64,000 nt of DNA, from the NCBI GenBank assembly GCA_035041965.1, contig JAPYMA010000427.1:1-64000 (forward strand). The letters run 5' to 3'. Below the pieces are notes generated by a model. It was not told the origin of the DNA. It saw only the letters and a program-made list of their open reading frames with translations, and did not search any database. Shown piece after piece: positions 37,201 to 49,800 of the stretch; position 1 is the stretch's first letter; every line of letters begins with the position of its first letter. This DNA is from Anisakis pegreffii. Its lineage: Eukaryota; Nematoda; Chromadorea; Rhabditida; Anisakidae. Both the position numbers and the translations under genes were made by a program.

Positions 37201-40113
37201 AATCCAATACGTCTCATAAGCGCAGACTGATTCCGCTACGAACAACAAACTGCACTGATGGATTTAGACAAGAGAAGTTCGATTCAATTCGAAGAAACGA
37301 CGCATACTCATTACATTAAAATATCATTGAATGAGTACTTTCCAATGCACAAATGAAAAAAAACGAAAAAATGAAAAAACTGCAAATAGGACAGCGAAAA
37401 TAACCTGCAAATTGACGTTATAATTCCATTTGTTCGCCCAATGATAAAACCACTGTTGGAATCGCAATTGTTGAAAGGTTGGTGCGACCACAAAATAACT
37501 CAAACAAAGCACGTTTAAATTATTAAAATCATACTCTATTCACAACATTGGATGGATCATTTATGTAACTCACTGTCAGTAGCAACAGCAACAACAATTC
37601 AGTCACAAAATGAAATTTTACAAATCAGTCAGTTAAAATTCACTAGCGACGCACCTCAAATATGCAGAAAAATGGGCAATCCAGACATTAGTCAACGCCA
37701 AAACACACAGGTAAATGAAACCAAATTGACCTTAACACCTAATCTCTATACGAAGTAATTCGCTGCGTTTCAAATGAGCGAGATCGAAAAGAAAAAGATG
37801 GAAGAGCACGAATGAATATTCAGAAACACTCACTGTTTCGGACCCATTCTGCTGACAGTACAGTCGGTCACATAACCGCCGTGTTCATTTTGTAGCCCCG
37901 TATAGACAGTCGTACCGATTGGTTTATTCACATCAGCCGAGCACAGCCGTTGCATGTGTTTCACTATATCTCGACCCTTTAAAGCTTTCATTAAAATTAT
38001 TGCATTCATATTTATGAATATATTGATGGAGATTCAATTGCAATATTATTATTGCCTTCATATTTATGGATGCATTAATGGACGTGGATTACATTCATAT
38101 GAAAAATATTTTCGTTCAAATGACTCAAACACCAAGCGTTTGAGTCATTTGAGTCATTGAACTTCTATGCGACTAGCAAACTCGAGGTGATATAACTGCT
38201 GATATAACCCACTGTCGACTTATGACTAAATTCTCTCAAAGTTTCAGATAAACGAACTGAATTTAAATATTGCTTTGATAAACGAAACAACGCAAAAGTT
38301 TACAGTGACATCAAATTTCGCGAAGCTCGACATATCGATGAGTCCAACTCGCTCACGACACGCCTCGTATTCTTTTGCAACACGATCGAACCATTCCGGT
38401 TTACCGACCAATTTGTATTGACCACTGTATAGAACCGCTTTTTCACTCTCTTCTTTGTCTGCAAATTTCATTCCGCGAATGAATTCCTACTCCGGGACTG
38501 ATGCTTTCGCTCATAAAATGAACTGCTTACTCATTAGTCAACTTAAACGATGGAACATTTTAACTGAAATATAAGTAAGAACAGGATAGAGAAGAGTAGT
38601 CGTTCAGAGATGGTTGCTTATAGTTTCAATGCAACAATTAATAAAACGAAGAAATATGAATAAGGACGAAATGATTTGCTGGGTGAAAAGTGCATTTTGA
38701 ATTGAAATAGACTGAAACATTAAAACGGAGCATACTTTCAGGCTTTTTCGCGAACCACAATGGCCTTTCGTATCCCATCACTTCACCGAAAACCGCGCCA
38801 GCTTGTTTCAAATGACGGAATATCGGAGAGGTACGCAGGTTTCTGGCCGTTTGGTACTGATGATACTCGTAGGAATTCGTGAATAACATCCATGAAAAAG
38901 AGCCACGATTCGGTCAATTGTAAACACTCCAGAGACGATGAATAACGATAAAAGCGCAATTCAATCAGCTACACTCCATAACAAATGATTGAATAATTAG
39001 TCGTTTCTAAAAATTACCAGCAACTTCAGGTATTCTCTTGAAAAGATACTTCGGGTGTGCATGCAAATCGAGAAAACGTTTTGCATCCATCTTTGACACG
39101 TCAACTTGCGGCAATATATCGCACACCATGTCAGCCAAAACATCACCAAGACCACCGGCCATTGCCAGTCCTTGACCGCTTAGACCAGTCGCTACGAAAT
39201 AGCCCGGAACCTGAAGTGCACAAAAAAATTTTCATCTGTTTTTATGGGAATCAGTCGGATTGTTCGATAAAAATCAAATAAAATTGTGCGATGAAATATT
39301 GTATAATTCACAATCGATTTCCAATTTCCGGACAATTCATAATAATAATCAACTTATCATAATTCATCTCCTCAATAACATCAGCAAATAATCAACTCCT
39401 AGTTCAGCGATTAGTGATTACAGAATCACTTAAAGGTATTTCCACCGGAATACTTTATGTTCAATCGCACCCACCTGCGCAGTCTCACCAATGATACAGT
39501 TCTTATCAGGTGTGTACGACTCAGCACCACAAACCAAATTCCCCACTGTAACATCCGCCAACGCAGTGCAACGATCCAACAGTTTATCTAGTGCCGGGTC
39601 TGCAACAACCTCAATTTCTTTCATTCTTTCAGCGAGCAGTTAACGATTAAAATGAAATCTGAATGACGAAAATTTTTGGAATGATATCGTCGGTAATTTT
39701 GATTGGGCATTGGAACAATTGATGACAACTTAACAGCGCGATGAGAAAATAACGATAAACATAGCATTAATGATACTTGTACACCATTCGGTTCCGAGCA
39801 AAACTTTCCTCCGCGAACGGGAATCGAACCCGCCACGTACCAATTACCGGTTGGGGCTCTAACTGGTACGCCGCGGGTTCGATTCCCGTTCGGGAAGGAA
39901 AGTTTTGCGCTCGAAACCGAGTGGTGTACCAATATCATCAATGTTGTGAGCCTGAGCCAGACATGATTTGGCTTGTATCTATTATCTAATTATCTGTCAT
40001 TAATCGCGATAAAAATAGCAATAATAATGATAATATTGACAGTGGCAACAGCAATGAAAATAATAATAATAACAATAATAATACTAATAACAACTGCAAT
40101 AACAATTGCAACG

Positions 40114-40154
<41 letters not shown>

Positions 40155-42981
40155 GACTAACAAAATTGATCCCAATCAGGATCGGGTATTACCCAATCAG
40201 ATAAATCGTCATGGGGTAGCTTAAGTGGACGACATCCTTGCTCACTAAATCCACCGCAAACGGTTCGAAATTCATTTGTTCGTAAGAAAATCTTCTCGTC
40301 GACATGAGTAAATACTGCAAAAAAAACGATTCATTGCACAAGTGTGACCAAACTTTGTAAATGTTGAAACTCCAATGTCTAGTAACTTCTTACCCGGAAA
40401 CTGCCACACCCTACATTTTAAGCAGATCAAAATTCGGTAAATATGTAAGAGTTGCTCAACCTTTTCCCTTTCCAAATCACAATCCTCATCACTAATATGA
40501 CCCATTCATCCTCAAGCATATCTCGTGCAGCACTGAACACAAAGCTATGTTAGTTAATCGCAATCCTCATCGCATGCTTACAATTAGTTATTTGCATTCA
40601 GTGGTCTCTCTTCGATGAAATCTCATCGAAGAGAGACCACTTAATGCGAATAACTAAGCACACCTATCAACAATATTTACTTGAAAATCGATCGTATTCA
40701 TCGACGAACGGCGATTCTGCGATAAGGTTGACTGTCCTCTTATCAGTATCAGTCGCATACGGAAATGTACACAACAAATACACCATTTCATAACACATCA
40801 ATAAACAAAACAAATACATTATTTCATAACACATAACACAATAAACAATCATTCGATAGGCATGCACTTTCACATGTTGTACCATTTTCAGAACACAATT
40901 TCCATGCACGAAATGCACTCATATGATCAGCTGTCCAATCCAACAAATAACCAATCACCCCAATTCACAACAAAAACAAAATTCAATTGAAAATAACTTA
41001 CTTGGTGTGAGATTGTTCACATTTTCAGTTGGCAAACGATTTGCGGACATGTACGTGTATGTACCTGGATATGCGGCTATACGCACTTTTTGTGCTGGCA
41101 ATGACTTCACCATTATTCGACCACACCACTGAAAGTGAAACTGACTTTAGAAATTCATCTCGAGTCCGTTCGAGTCGACTACAAGACGAATGATTTTACA
41201 ATTCTGAATCAACAACTAATAAGTTGAAATAAGATTCAACTGAATATAAAATAGAGAATGTTGAGCGAATAAACAGCGAGTATGCATCCACAAGCAAAGA
41301 AATCAATGGCTCAACGAACGAACAATGCCGCCGGCGTCAACGAATCGACTCGTCTCCACAAGGCCTTTGTCGGTGCTCACCGCAATCACCTCATTATCAT
41401 CACCAGTCATCACCTCTCTCACTGCACACTGCTCGAAAATTTTCACACCTGAACTTTCGGCTCGTAAACGATACACTATTGTCGCTCTACTTGATACTGA
41501 TATCGATTAATTCTAATACAATTGAATATCTTAATCTGTGCGATTGCGATCAATTCTGAAAGAGTTTCCAAGATTTGCCACAAATCTCGATATTGCGGAA
41601 TATTTTACTGCACTTTTGTTTTTCTTACGCGATCGTCAGAAAAATAAAAATCAAATTCAAATGTCCGAAATAAACGAATTTTAAGAAGACACAGAATAAC
41701 CAAACCGGCTTCGCTTGCTCGTTCAGCCAACGCTTGGCATAGTCCGATTGGATCAACACATAAATCATTTGTTGAAAGGACAGCCAACTGAAATTTTTCT
41801 CATTCTGGATCAGAAACCAATGCGATGGATCACCCACTATCACCAATTAATTTCAAATTGTTCAGAAATATCCACACAAAAAATCACCATCCGAATGACA
41901 CAAATCTCGGAATGTGTTGATGGAGCCGCATACACTAACAATAAGTACCAGCACACATCGCATTTAATGCTTCTACCATAAAAGCTTTCAAATTCTGACC
42001 AAATTTTAACGTATCTAATATTGTACTGAATCACAAAATCGAATAAACAATTTAGCAAGAAAATAAGTGCTCAAAATTTCAGCCGAATTATTCACGTTCG
42101 CTGAGAAATAAACGTAAGAAATCACACTACCCCAACATCTTCGGTCTGCAAATGTGGCCATCTATAGAGTAATTCACTTGGATCATCCAATAACTCGGCC
42201 TCTTCATTATAAACCACTCTTCGTGAGTACATTCTCCGTAGACTTATCTCACCGGCTTTTGATTTGGCCATATAGAGACGTCCACATCGATGCAATCCTA
42301 AATGCATTTACGTCTAATCACTCCTCTCCTCAGAAATTCGACTGAGTCATGTCGTTCAAAGCATAAAACGCACTGAAGTTTGATGTGCCCGCAAGGTCGT
42401 TGTATAGATCCAACGATAGCTTTGCCATGTACTGTTTTGCAGGGTCTTGCCAATGCATTGGTGCTGTTACAAGTCCTGCACTGACACCTGTCGCTCCACC
42501 GCATCCTATGCTAAAAACATCTCTTTGGAGCTTCTTACGGATGAAAATACTTCCGAGCTATGTAATCAGGTAAGATTTCATTGGTGCAAAACCAACTAAA
42601 AGACGCTATCTATGAAGACGCAATTAAAACCTAAACTTTTTTGTACCCTCAAAAACTCTCCAAAAAGTCTGAAAATCTCAAATTCTATGAAATGTCCACT
42701 GAAAAATCGCACAGAAAAGTAAACTCTCAAAGGCTGTCCAATATAAAATTCGAACAAATTCTTATTTTTCTAAAGCGATCTCAATCGCGAATCAATCGAC
42801 AAATTCTCATTGACCATTACGTATGAACATGCAAATCAACAACGTCAACTCAAACAATAATACCCACCAATCTCTTTCGAATAAAAAAACCCGTTTTCCT
42901 CGCTTCGCTAGATGGTATGCGATTGATGTGCCCGTAATTCCACCTCCACACACCACAACATCAGCACTTCTTGTTTTAGCA
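34265..42981 (-). CDS. PDPR: Pyruvate dehydrogenase phosphatase regulatory subunit (PDPR)
   Basis: Twenty exons: 42868-42981, 42374-42510, 42131-42297, 41706-41787, 41324-41448, 41038-41128, 40681-40716 (only 36 nt), 40162-40314, 39475-39599, 39018-39210, 38736-38891, 38304-38458, 37834-37976, 37405-37498, 36609-36725, 36292-36381, 35756-35820, 35468-35582, 34932-35126 and 34265-34435 (stop). They encode about 841 residues in phase; human PDPR is about 879. The N-terminal FAD-dependent oxidoreductase half opens with VVVCGGGITGTS. The C-terminal GcvT-like half contains ALRQLRIEKFYVYWQQDI, PLECGRAFRVDF, KDFIGKDALL and FINEGTFEIDIAG. These favour PDPR over its relatives dimethylglycine and sarcosine dehydrogenase. 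Known role: it lowers the Mg sensitivity of PDH phosphatase in the mitochondrial matrix. The mitochondrial leader exon was not found. Exon 38736-38891 would need an AT acceptor. Confidence 0.9.
38892..38893 (-). other. PDPR: Apparent non-canonical (AT) splice acceptor in PDPR
   Basis: The preceding exon (39018-39210) ends in phase 1 before gtaatttt. The following exon must begin ..GG ATG TTA.. to keep frame with the conserved NLRTSPIF region. The bases before that point on the minus strand read ctctttttcAT, a normal pyrimidine tract ending AT instead of AG. No AG in the right phase exists between the upstream TGA and the conserved region. Confidence 0.55.
39768..39943. mobile_element. tRNA-like foldback element in a PDPR intron
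   Basis: The two halves are long imperfect inverted repeats: TGTACACCATTCGG..AAAACTTTCCT on the left matches GGTACACCACTCGG..AAAACTTTCCT read backwards on the right. Each arm contains a perfect tRNA-type B box GGTTCGATTCC, at 39876-39886 on plus and 39820-39830 on minus. The centre reads like a D-arm and anticodon arm (CCAGTTAGAGCC..). This suggests a tRNA-derived retroposon or a duplicated tRNA relic captured head to head. It is not a functional tRNA that I can fold. Confidence 0.65.
40113..40153. repeat. (ATA)n microsatellite beside a PDPR splice donor
   Basis: About 13 uninterrupted AAT/ATA repeats lie in the PDPR intron. The run ends only about eight bases from the donor of exon 40162-40314 on the minus strand. 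Confidence 0.95.
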
Positions 42982-44102
42982 CTGAATTTGAGTTACATGT
43001 TTTCAATGTTACATATTCACTATTGACAGTGACCATCAGTGGATGAACTTTGCCATTTCGGTGACTTGAAGTAGTCGATTTAATTTCATGTCTTCGAATG
43101 TATTATAAATGAGCGATAATTTCTTTTCATGTGTTTTCTAATGATTGAACGGACAGATCAAATGAACTTCCCCCATTGCATTCAACTAATATTTCGAATT
43201 TGATATGTTTGACATCACGTGATATGTTGTTTCTCATCGTTCGCTCCATTACAATAATCATTATGATGATTGGGTGGTGACTTCGATTCAGAGGGGACGA
43301 TAACGATAGAGATTCTCGTTTCGTTTAGGAATTCCGCGAAATTTACAACTGACCACTTACATTCACATGAACTATTTGGAAAATGTCCGGAAGCTGCTTT
43401 CATATCCGTTCCCTTATCGTACTGTGCGCCAACAAATGCTACTTTAAATGAACGGTGGAAATAACGGAAATAAAACAAAAACTAAAAAAAAAAACAGAAA
43501 TGAAAATAATGTTTACGGGGTGGATGACAACTGCCTTGATGGTTTAATGAGAACGCCACGACCACGAGAAAACCGGAACAGTATACCTCTGAGGTGAGCC
43601 ATCTTGAGAACTGGATGAACGAATGAATGTCTTAGTGGAAATCACTCACGAAAAATGTAGGAGCAAAATATAGATTCAGATTGATACTTTACACATCGAA
43701 CTTTTTTTTGTAACTGTTTCCAATAATCGCGATCAGATGTTGCATTCGAATACTGGATCGTGTTATGTCTCTATAAAAAATTTGGATATGTAGATGTTCA
43801 TTCGGTTACAGGTGTTTATTTTTGAGAACAATTACTAGAATATGTAATAACGGTTATTATGTAATAACAGATTATTATTATCACTCGGATATCGGGTGGT
43901 TGTTTTGTTAATCGCTGTGAGCGATCGACGGAATATTTGTTTTACTAGAGTTATGGATATTTATTGGATTGATATTTGGCTACGATTGAATTATGCAAAG
44001 TCTTCACGGCAACTAATTAATTACTCGGTTGTGTTCGGTTGGCCTGCTCGCCTAGCCGGCATAAATTGAGGCTAAAACAATGCGCACGGAAACGCGAGCA
44101 TT

Positions 44103-44150
44103 GTGGCCAGCAACGTTAGAAACGTTTGATAGCCTGGCCAATCCAGGTAA
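44103..44150. repeat. Hairpin repeat, copy A
   Basis: TGGCCAGCAACGTT and AACGTTTGATAGCCTGGCCA face each other as a near-palindrome, followed by ATCCAGGTAAT. The same block is found about 920 bp away at 45026-45073 with one base changed (tagaaac versus tacaaac). Confidence 0.8.
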
Positions 44151-45025
44151 TGTAATAACGGTAGTATAAAAATTTCTTCACGCTCTAGCATTACACACTA
44201 ATGTTTACTGGGCCTCTGCACTTTACTGAGCAAGTGCTTCAGCCAAGTGCTCGACCATTATTCCGTGTCCCGATATTTTTCCCCTGACTCGCCTAACATT
44301 ACGCGAAAATTACCCACCTCGACTAATTTCTTCTGACTTCCGTGATTCATCCCTCTTCAAATGAGACTAAAACTCTGCTATGTACACTTTGTATGACAAG
44401 CATTCAAATGACTCCTCACAATTTTGCCGTCTAATATGGTACGATATCGTGCTCGTTAGCCATAGCCATAGCCATAGACTCACTCAAATGAACCGGCTAT
44501 GCTTGGTTTGCTGTCTGATGATACGGTAGAGTCATCCATATATTCAACTATACAGTAACCCTTTTCTCTAACATTATACAGTTGGTACAGTGCTATTGTC
44601 ATTGAACATCTTCGTATGATATTCATCAGTTCCTGAAGATGTTGCATTCAAACACTAGATCATGTGTCCGCAAAAAAATATTATGCCAATTAATGCATTC
44701 TTCACAATTCTCACGAGCTAATACCGTACATGACGTTATATCTCGCGCACTATCTCCTTCGTATCACAACCCTTTACACTTTCTAGAGATCATTCACTGA
44801 GTTTGATCTTTAGAGCAGTAATTCATATCAGTACGCAAATAGCGCCATTAACACTAAATCTATCACTAATGATCTATCATATGTTAATTCACACACGAAC
44901 ATTTTTCTCATCTAAAGTAAGCGCTGAGTACATCATTAATTCAGTGTCTTCTACTTTACTCTGCTGAGCGGTTGTTTCCAATTCACTAACTCCAATAGAT
45001 TTAACTATTCTGTAACCACTGAACA

Positions 45026-45073
45026 TTGGCCAGCAACGTTACAAACGTTTGATAGCCTGGCCAATCCAGGTAA
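45026..45073. repeat. Hairpin repeat, copy B
   Basis: Second copy of the 44103-44150 hairpin, in the same orientation. It is followed by a doubled ATCCAGGTA. Flanks of the two copies are otherwise unrelated, as for a small mobile or gene-conversion unit. Confidence 0.8.
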
Positions 45074-46829
45074 TCCAGGTAACCACTGAACTACGACATC
45101 CTTTACTTCGATTACTTCTGTTACTTTTCTATTATAGTTTATTTTGCTACTACTGTCACAATTGTCATTAATATTAGTAGTACCAATATTATTGTTAGCA
45201 CTGCTAAACGATGAATGAATTTCCCCACGATAACAATTGATTCAATGCCTCATTCCGTAAGCTCTTTTTCTTTAAGTTAATGCCCTTTTTGTTAGATAAT
45301 GTAAAATTGCCTGCACCGAAAAAATTCTGGTTGGATGTAAACTCAATTTACAATTCCAACATCAGTTAAAAACTGCAGAAATTCCAGCAGCTATCCTGAG
45401 CATAAACTACCATTAACAACTGGTTTGGTGTGCGCATCTACACTGACAATGAGCTAAGATCTGAGGGAAACTTAACCCCTTCGCATGAACAGAATTATTC
45501 TCGCACTACCTATTTATTAAATTCCTCTCTAACACTTGGAACCCATAAAACCATTAAAAGACTAAATCTCGAAACCGGAACGGCTATTTTAGAACAATAT
45601 GTGAGCTTGCTGTTTTCAACTAAAGCATATATACACCCACACAACCGCTATTAAATATAAGATATTCGTATTTTCAATGAAATGATCCAAAGCAACACAA
45701 TCACGAGCCATCAACAAATCAACAAATTTCATTCATTCCATATTTTATTCTTTTCATTACATCGTACAACCTCCATAAGATATATAACACCATAAAACAT
45801 AAAATTTTCAAACGGTTAAACAAAAACACAAAATGCACAAAACACGAGCAAATAACACACAAAACCTAGAACCGTTTCGATAGAAATTAAGTGAATTCAT
45901 AAAAATATGAATAAAAAAAACCAAAATTTCAATGATACACAAGAGTATTGAGCTAAAAATCAAACATGAAATTGCGATGAGCGTAATCCGTTCGGGTTTC
46001 AATATCTCAAATGATTTTAAAATCCACATTTGGCAAAGAAACGAAAACAGCATTACAGTAGATTGGAAATTTAATGTTGGCAACGTAGTAATACTAGTTG
46101 ATGGAACTAGAACTACTCGAAAACGATGAGACCGATAACAACGACAGTAAAGTGTATTCAACGTCAAATTATTATCAACTGCTATGTGACATAATGATAC
46201 GAGACAATCTCCAGAACTCAACCCCATTTACAAGAGGTATTATCCGTTGAAAAGAACTGCAATCGATCCGCAAGCAATCAATCATCCATGTCCTCTGTAC
46301 ACTGTTCAACTACTATTTTAAATCAAAAAAGTTCCACTCTCCAAAATGTCAATTCAACTCTTCGAATTGAGCAGTCTTCAAGTGAAACTTAAATTCCAGT
46401 CAAAACCGAAAGGCATCAATCAATCAATTCAAATCCACGATATCTGAAGTACTGGCGTCAACTGAATTATGTAAAACTGACCTTGTCAAAGCTGGCCATA
46501 TATTATACGCTATTTCTTCGTCGCAATCTGAAATTATCTACCAAAAACAAAAACAACTCCTCAATCAATTCACAAATGATGAATTTTTCATTTGATTTAG
46601 GAAATGAACAATCAGATACTGGTCATTCGATTGAAACATGCACAAACTTTTTTCTTTTGAACAGAAATAAGGTTCCATTTAGAAACAAAAATAAATCATT
46701 ACATGCACACCAATCACCGAACAGATACGCCTAGTGGCATGACTATGTTCCATGTTCTAGAGTATAGCTAGTATATCAAATTGATTTGACAAAATGAAAT
46801 CAATGAAATAAAAACGAAATGCAAGTAAC

Positions 46830-49800
46830 CTTCAACACTCGGCTCAGGATCATATCTAGATGCCATATCACACGCCTTGATAACTCGCTTCGATTCGGGT
46901 ATTTCGCTCAACAACTCACTCACCAATTCACCGACTGGCTTTGACGGCTTCTTGTTCAGCAATTCTTTGGCGTACTCGGCTAGAGATTCAACTTTTTTTT
47001 TGAGTGTGGGGTGGGACACAACACAATAAATACTTCAGCATTTCAATCCACAAGGTTTTCTTCATAATCCGATTATGAACACTTAAAAAAGAAAGTTCAC
47101 AAGGCATAGTGAATGTTGATGAGCACCAATGAGTGTGATGCTAAAAAACGAAAGAACGAATAGATAAAGTGAAGATATTCGAGCAACTCACAAAACATTT
47201 TCTCAGCAGGACACAAAGTTGGACAATGCGCGAACACACTACACAGTATTTCCTCGTCAGACATCAAATAATCAGATTCATGTTGCCTTAATTTCAAATC
47301 AAAAATGGGTCAACCAAGCAGCAGCAGACTACTTTCAAGACTTTGATGTTGAATGCTCATCTTACAACTCCGTTCAAAGCAAAAGCCTATCAGAAGATTG
47401 CTCATAATATTTAGATCAACGAGTAGAGCGTAAAACCAAAGGTTGATCATGATGACCAAACTCAATGTTAACAACCAAACATCGGCTCAGTTGCAACAAT
47501 TCAGATACAAACTGATTTTCAAAGATTTCACAACAGAACGAACTCACATTGTACAACTATCATCTTTGCATATCCCGTGAAGTTCATAATAGCATAACGG
47601 TCGCATTGGGTCGAGTTTATTCGATACCGATCGGTTGGTGATTAAATTGTACGGGAAGGTCGGACAAATTCTCAATTCAATAGAAAACATTTCAAAAACT
47701 ATTCGAACTTATCAAACAAATATTTCACATGGATGCGTCAATTTCGAGCAATCTTATCGAATAGACTTGTTTTTTTTAAAGGAGAAAATGAATCCTCCCT
47801 AAATGACTTTAAAAATTCATAAGCAATTCGTATAATTAAATCCCAACTGAGTTCTCACTAAAATCAACTTATAACACGCATAACAATAACAATAACAATG
47901 AAGAACAAGAAATCTTCACATACCTATAACCAGCAAATCGAATCAGAAAATCCTCCTTCAACTGCTTAACGGCCTCTTCGTCTAGCATATCATTCGGTTT
48001 CGATGTCGATTTCTCTTTGTTTAATCGTTGCGATGGTTGCACATTTCTTACATCATTTAATGGCATTTTCCTTTGAACAGCCGTAATGTTCTTTGGAATA
48101 TTCACATCATTCGAGTCTGCCGTAGTTCTTGCGGTCGTCATTGGTGCTGCTTGACCAGTCAACATGTCCTCCGTTGAACTCAGACCACTGGTTTCTTCTT
48201 CTTCTGTTGGCAACAATTGTCGTCGTTTCTGTTTTACGCTGTTCAAATTCATCGCCAGATTACTTGGTGAATGTACATCAGCAGCACTAGCAGTAGCAGC
48301 CTCACTGCTGCATTCCTCTTGATCCACACAATCCACTAAACACCAACTCCCGGCATCTTCATCCAAAAACGATCGAAAACTGTGATTGTTTTCATCGATG
48401 GTTGAGCCCTCTATGTCGTGCTCATGATCGCTCTGCTCACTCCCATCTGCTGCTGGTGTTGCTGCTGCTGCTGCTGCTGCCACTGTTTCAGAATCGTTCC
48501 GTTGCTCCTGTTCTCCGCCGATTAACTCTCGCTCCTTGTTCTTTCCAGAACCGATCTTGGTACGACTGCTGTCACTTCGTCGAAGTTGTTGAGTTTGTTC
48601 ATGTGCTTTGCGCTGCTGCTGCTGCTGCTGCTGCACATCACTTTCATCGATGTCATCACGCTCCTCAATGTGCTCGATCAAATCGCCTGATTCCTCCTCT
48701 CCAGAGTCATCGTCTTCCAGAAAAAAATTTCCATTGTCGAAATGTTGCTTATTCAGTGCCGATACCAAATCATTTCCATCCATTTCACTATGCTCAACAA
48801 TTGTTGCTTCATCATTTTCATTGTCCACATGTGAACGGCTTCTAGGCTTCGCACTGCTCATTGCAGCCATGCCTTGATCAGTGTTCATCACCCCATCGAT
48901 CGTTGACGATCTCATCGTCTTTGTCTGTTGATGAGTGCTTTCTGGCCGAGACATTGAATCCATGCCACAGCTATTCGATGCGTCATTTGGATGGTTTGCC
49001 GAAAGTGCCCGATCATTTCGATCAAGATCATCATCGCGTTGCAGTGAATCATCTTCTCTGTTCGCTATGACTCGATACTTGGAACCTTTTCGGGTGGCCG
49101 ACTTAACGGCAATGGATTCTTGCGATTTTAGAGCGCGTCGACTCTCGCTCTTCTTCTTCATCTTGTCAAATTCCCGTTCCAAGAATGTCATTTTCGCTTT
49201 GACCGTTTCCAAATCACCACGAAACATCAACAGTTCAGACTCAAGAAAACCAATTTCTTGACAACAACGATAGGCGTGATTCTAAAATATACACAAACAT
49301 ATCATAGGCAAGAATTAGAGCTGCTGAAAATGTTACTCTTTCGAGGCTTGAAGGCAATCTTCACCATTCATTCCTTCCTTCCATTTTCAAGTTGATTCGA
49401 TCCATTCAGCCACCAGTAGTGGCTGCTCTCATATGAGAACAATTAGTAAACAGAAATTTTTCAAATGTATCTACTCGTTTCTCTGCACACAACGCAAAAA
49501 TTTGTCCTATGATCATGTTCCATAGACTTCAAATCACAGCTGTCATGTACCTTCCAAATGCATTTTTTCAATGTGTTCTCAACTGACGACTAATGATCTA
49601 ATCGAAACTAAAAACATCACCATGTGCACATAGTAATATCTTTTTCTAGACCTGTCAGCTGTTCACAATGCTAACATGAATTAATAAAATTATTTTTCAA
49701 CAACGATCCGACAGCATGTTGAGATGGAATGGAGAAAAAATGATTATCATAAGTGAAGCATTCGAAAAATCATATTTTAACGATACTACCAAATATCGAT

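Larger units (their letters stand above)
42982..46829. other. Gene-poor interval between PDPR and the coiled-coil gene
   Basis: It should hold the PDPR promoter and leader exon and the missing 3' exons of the gene at 46830-54103. A minus-strand open frame at 43373-43478 ends in a perfect gtaagt donor and could be a 5' exon, but its phase does not fit direct splicing to PDPR exon 42868-42981. Two copies of a hairpin repeat lie at about 44103 and 45026. Otherwise I see nothing coding. Confidence 0.5.

Noticed and set aside
39621..39989. Overlapping plus and minus open frames of 70 and 106 codons
   Set aside because: They arise from the palindromic tRNA-like element and are antisense images of each other.
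39973..40224. Open frames rich in Ile and Thr around the ATA repeat
   Set aside because: They are translations of the microsatellite, apart from the real PDPR exon on the minus strand.
43215..43478. First exon of PDPR with a mitochondrial leader
   Set aside because: It has a perfect gtaagt donor, but it ends in phase 1 while the next PDPR exon needs phase 2, so direct splicing would break the frame.
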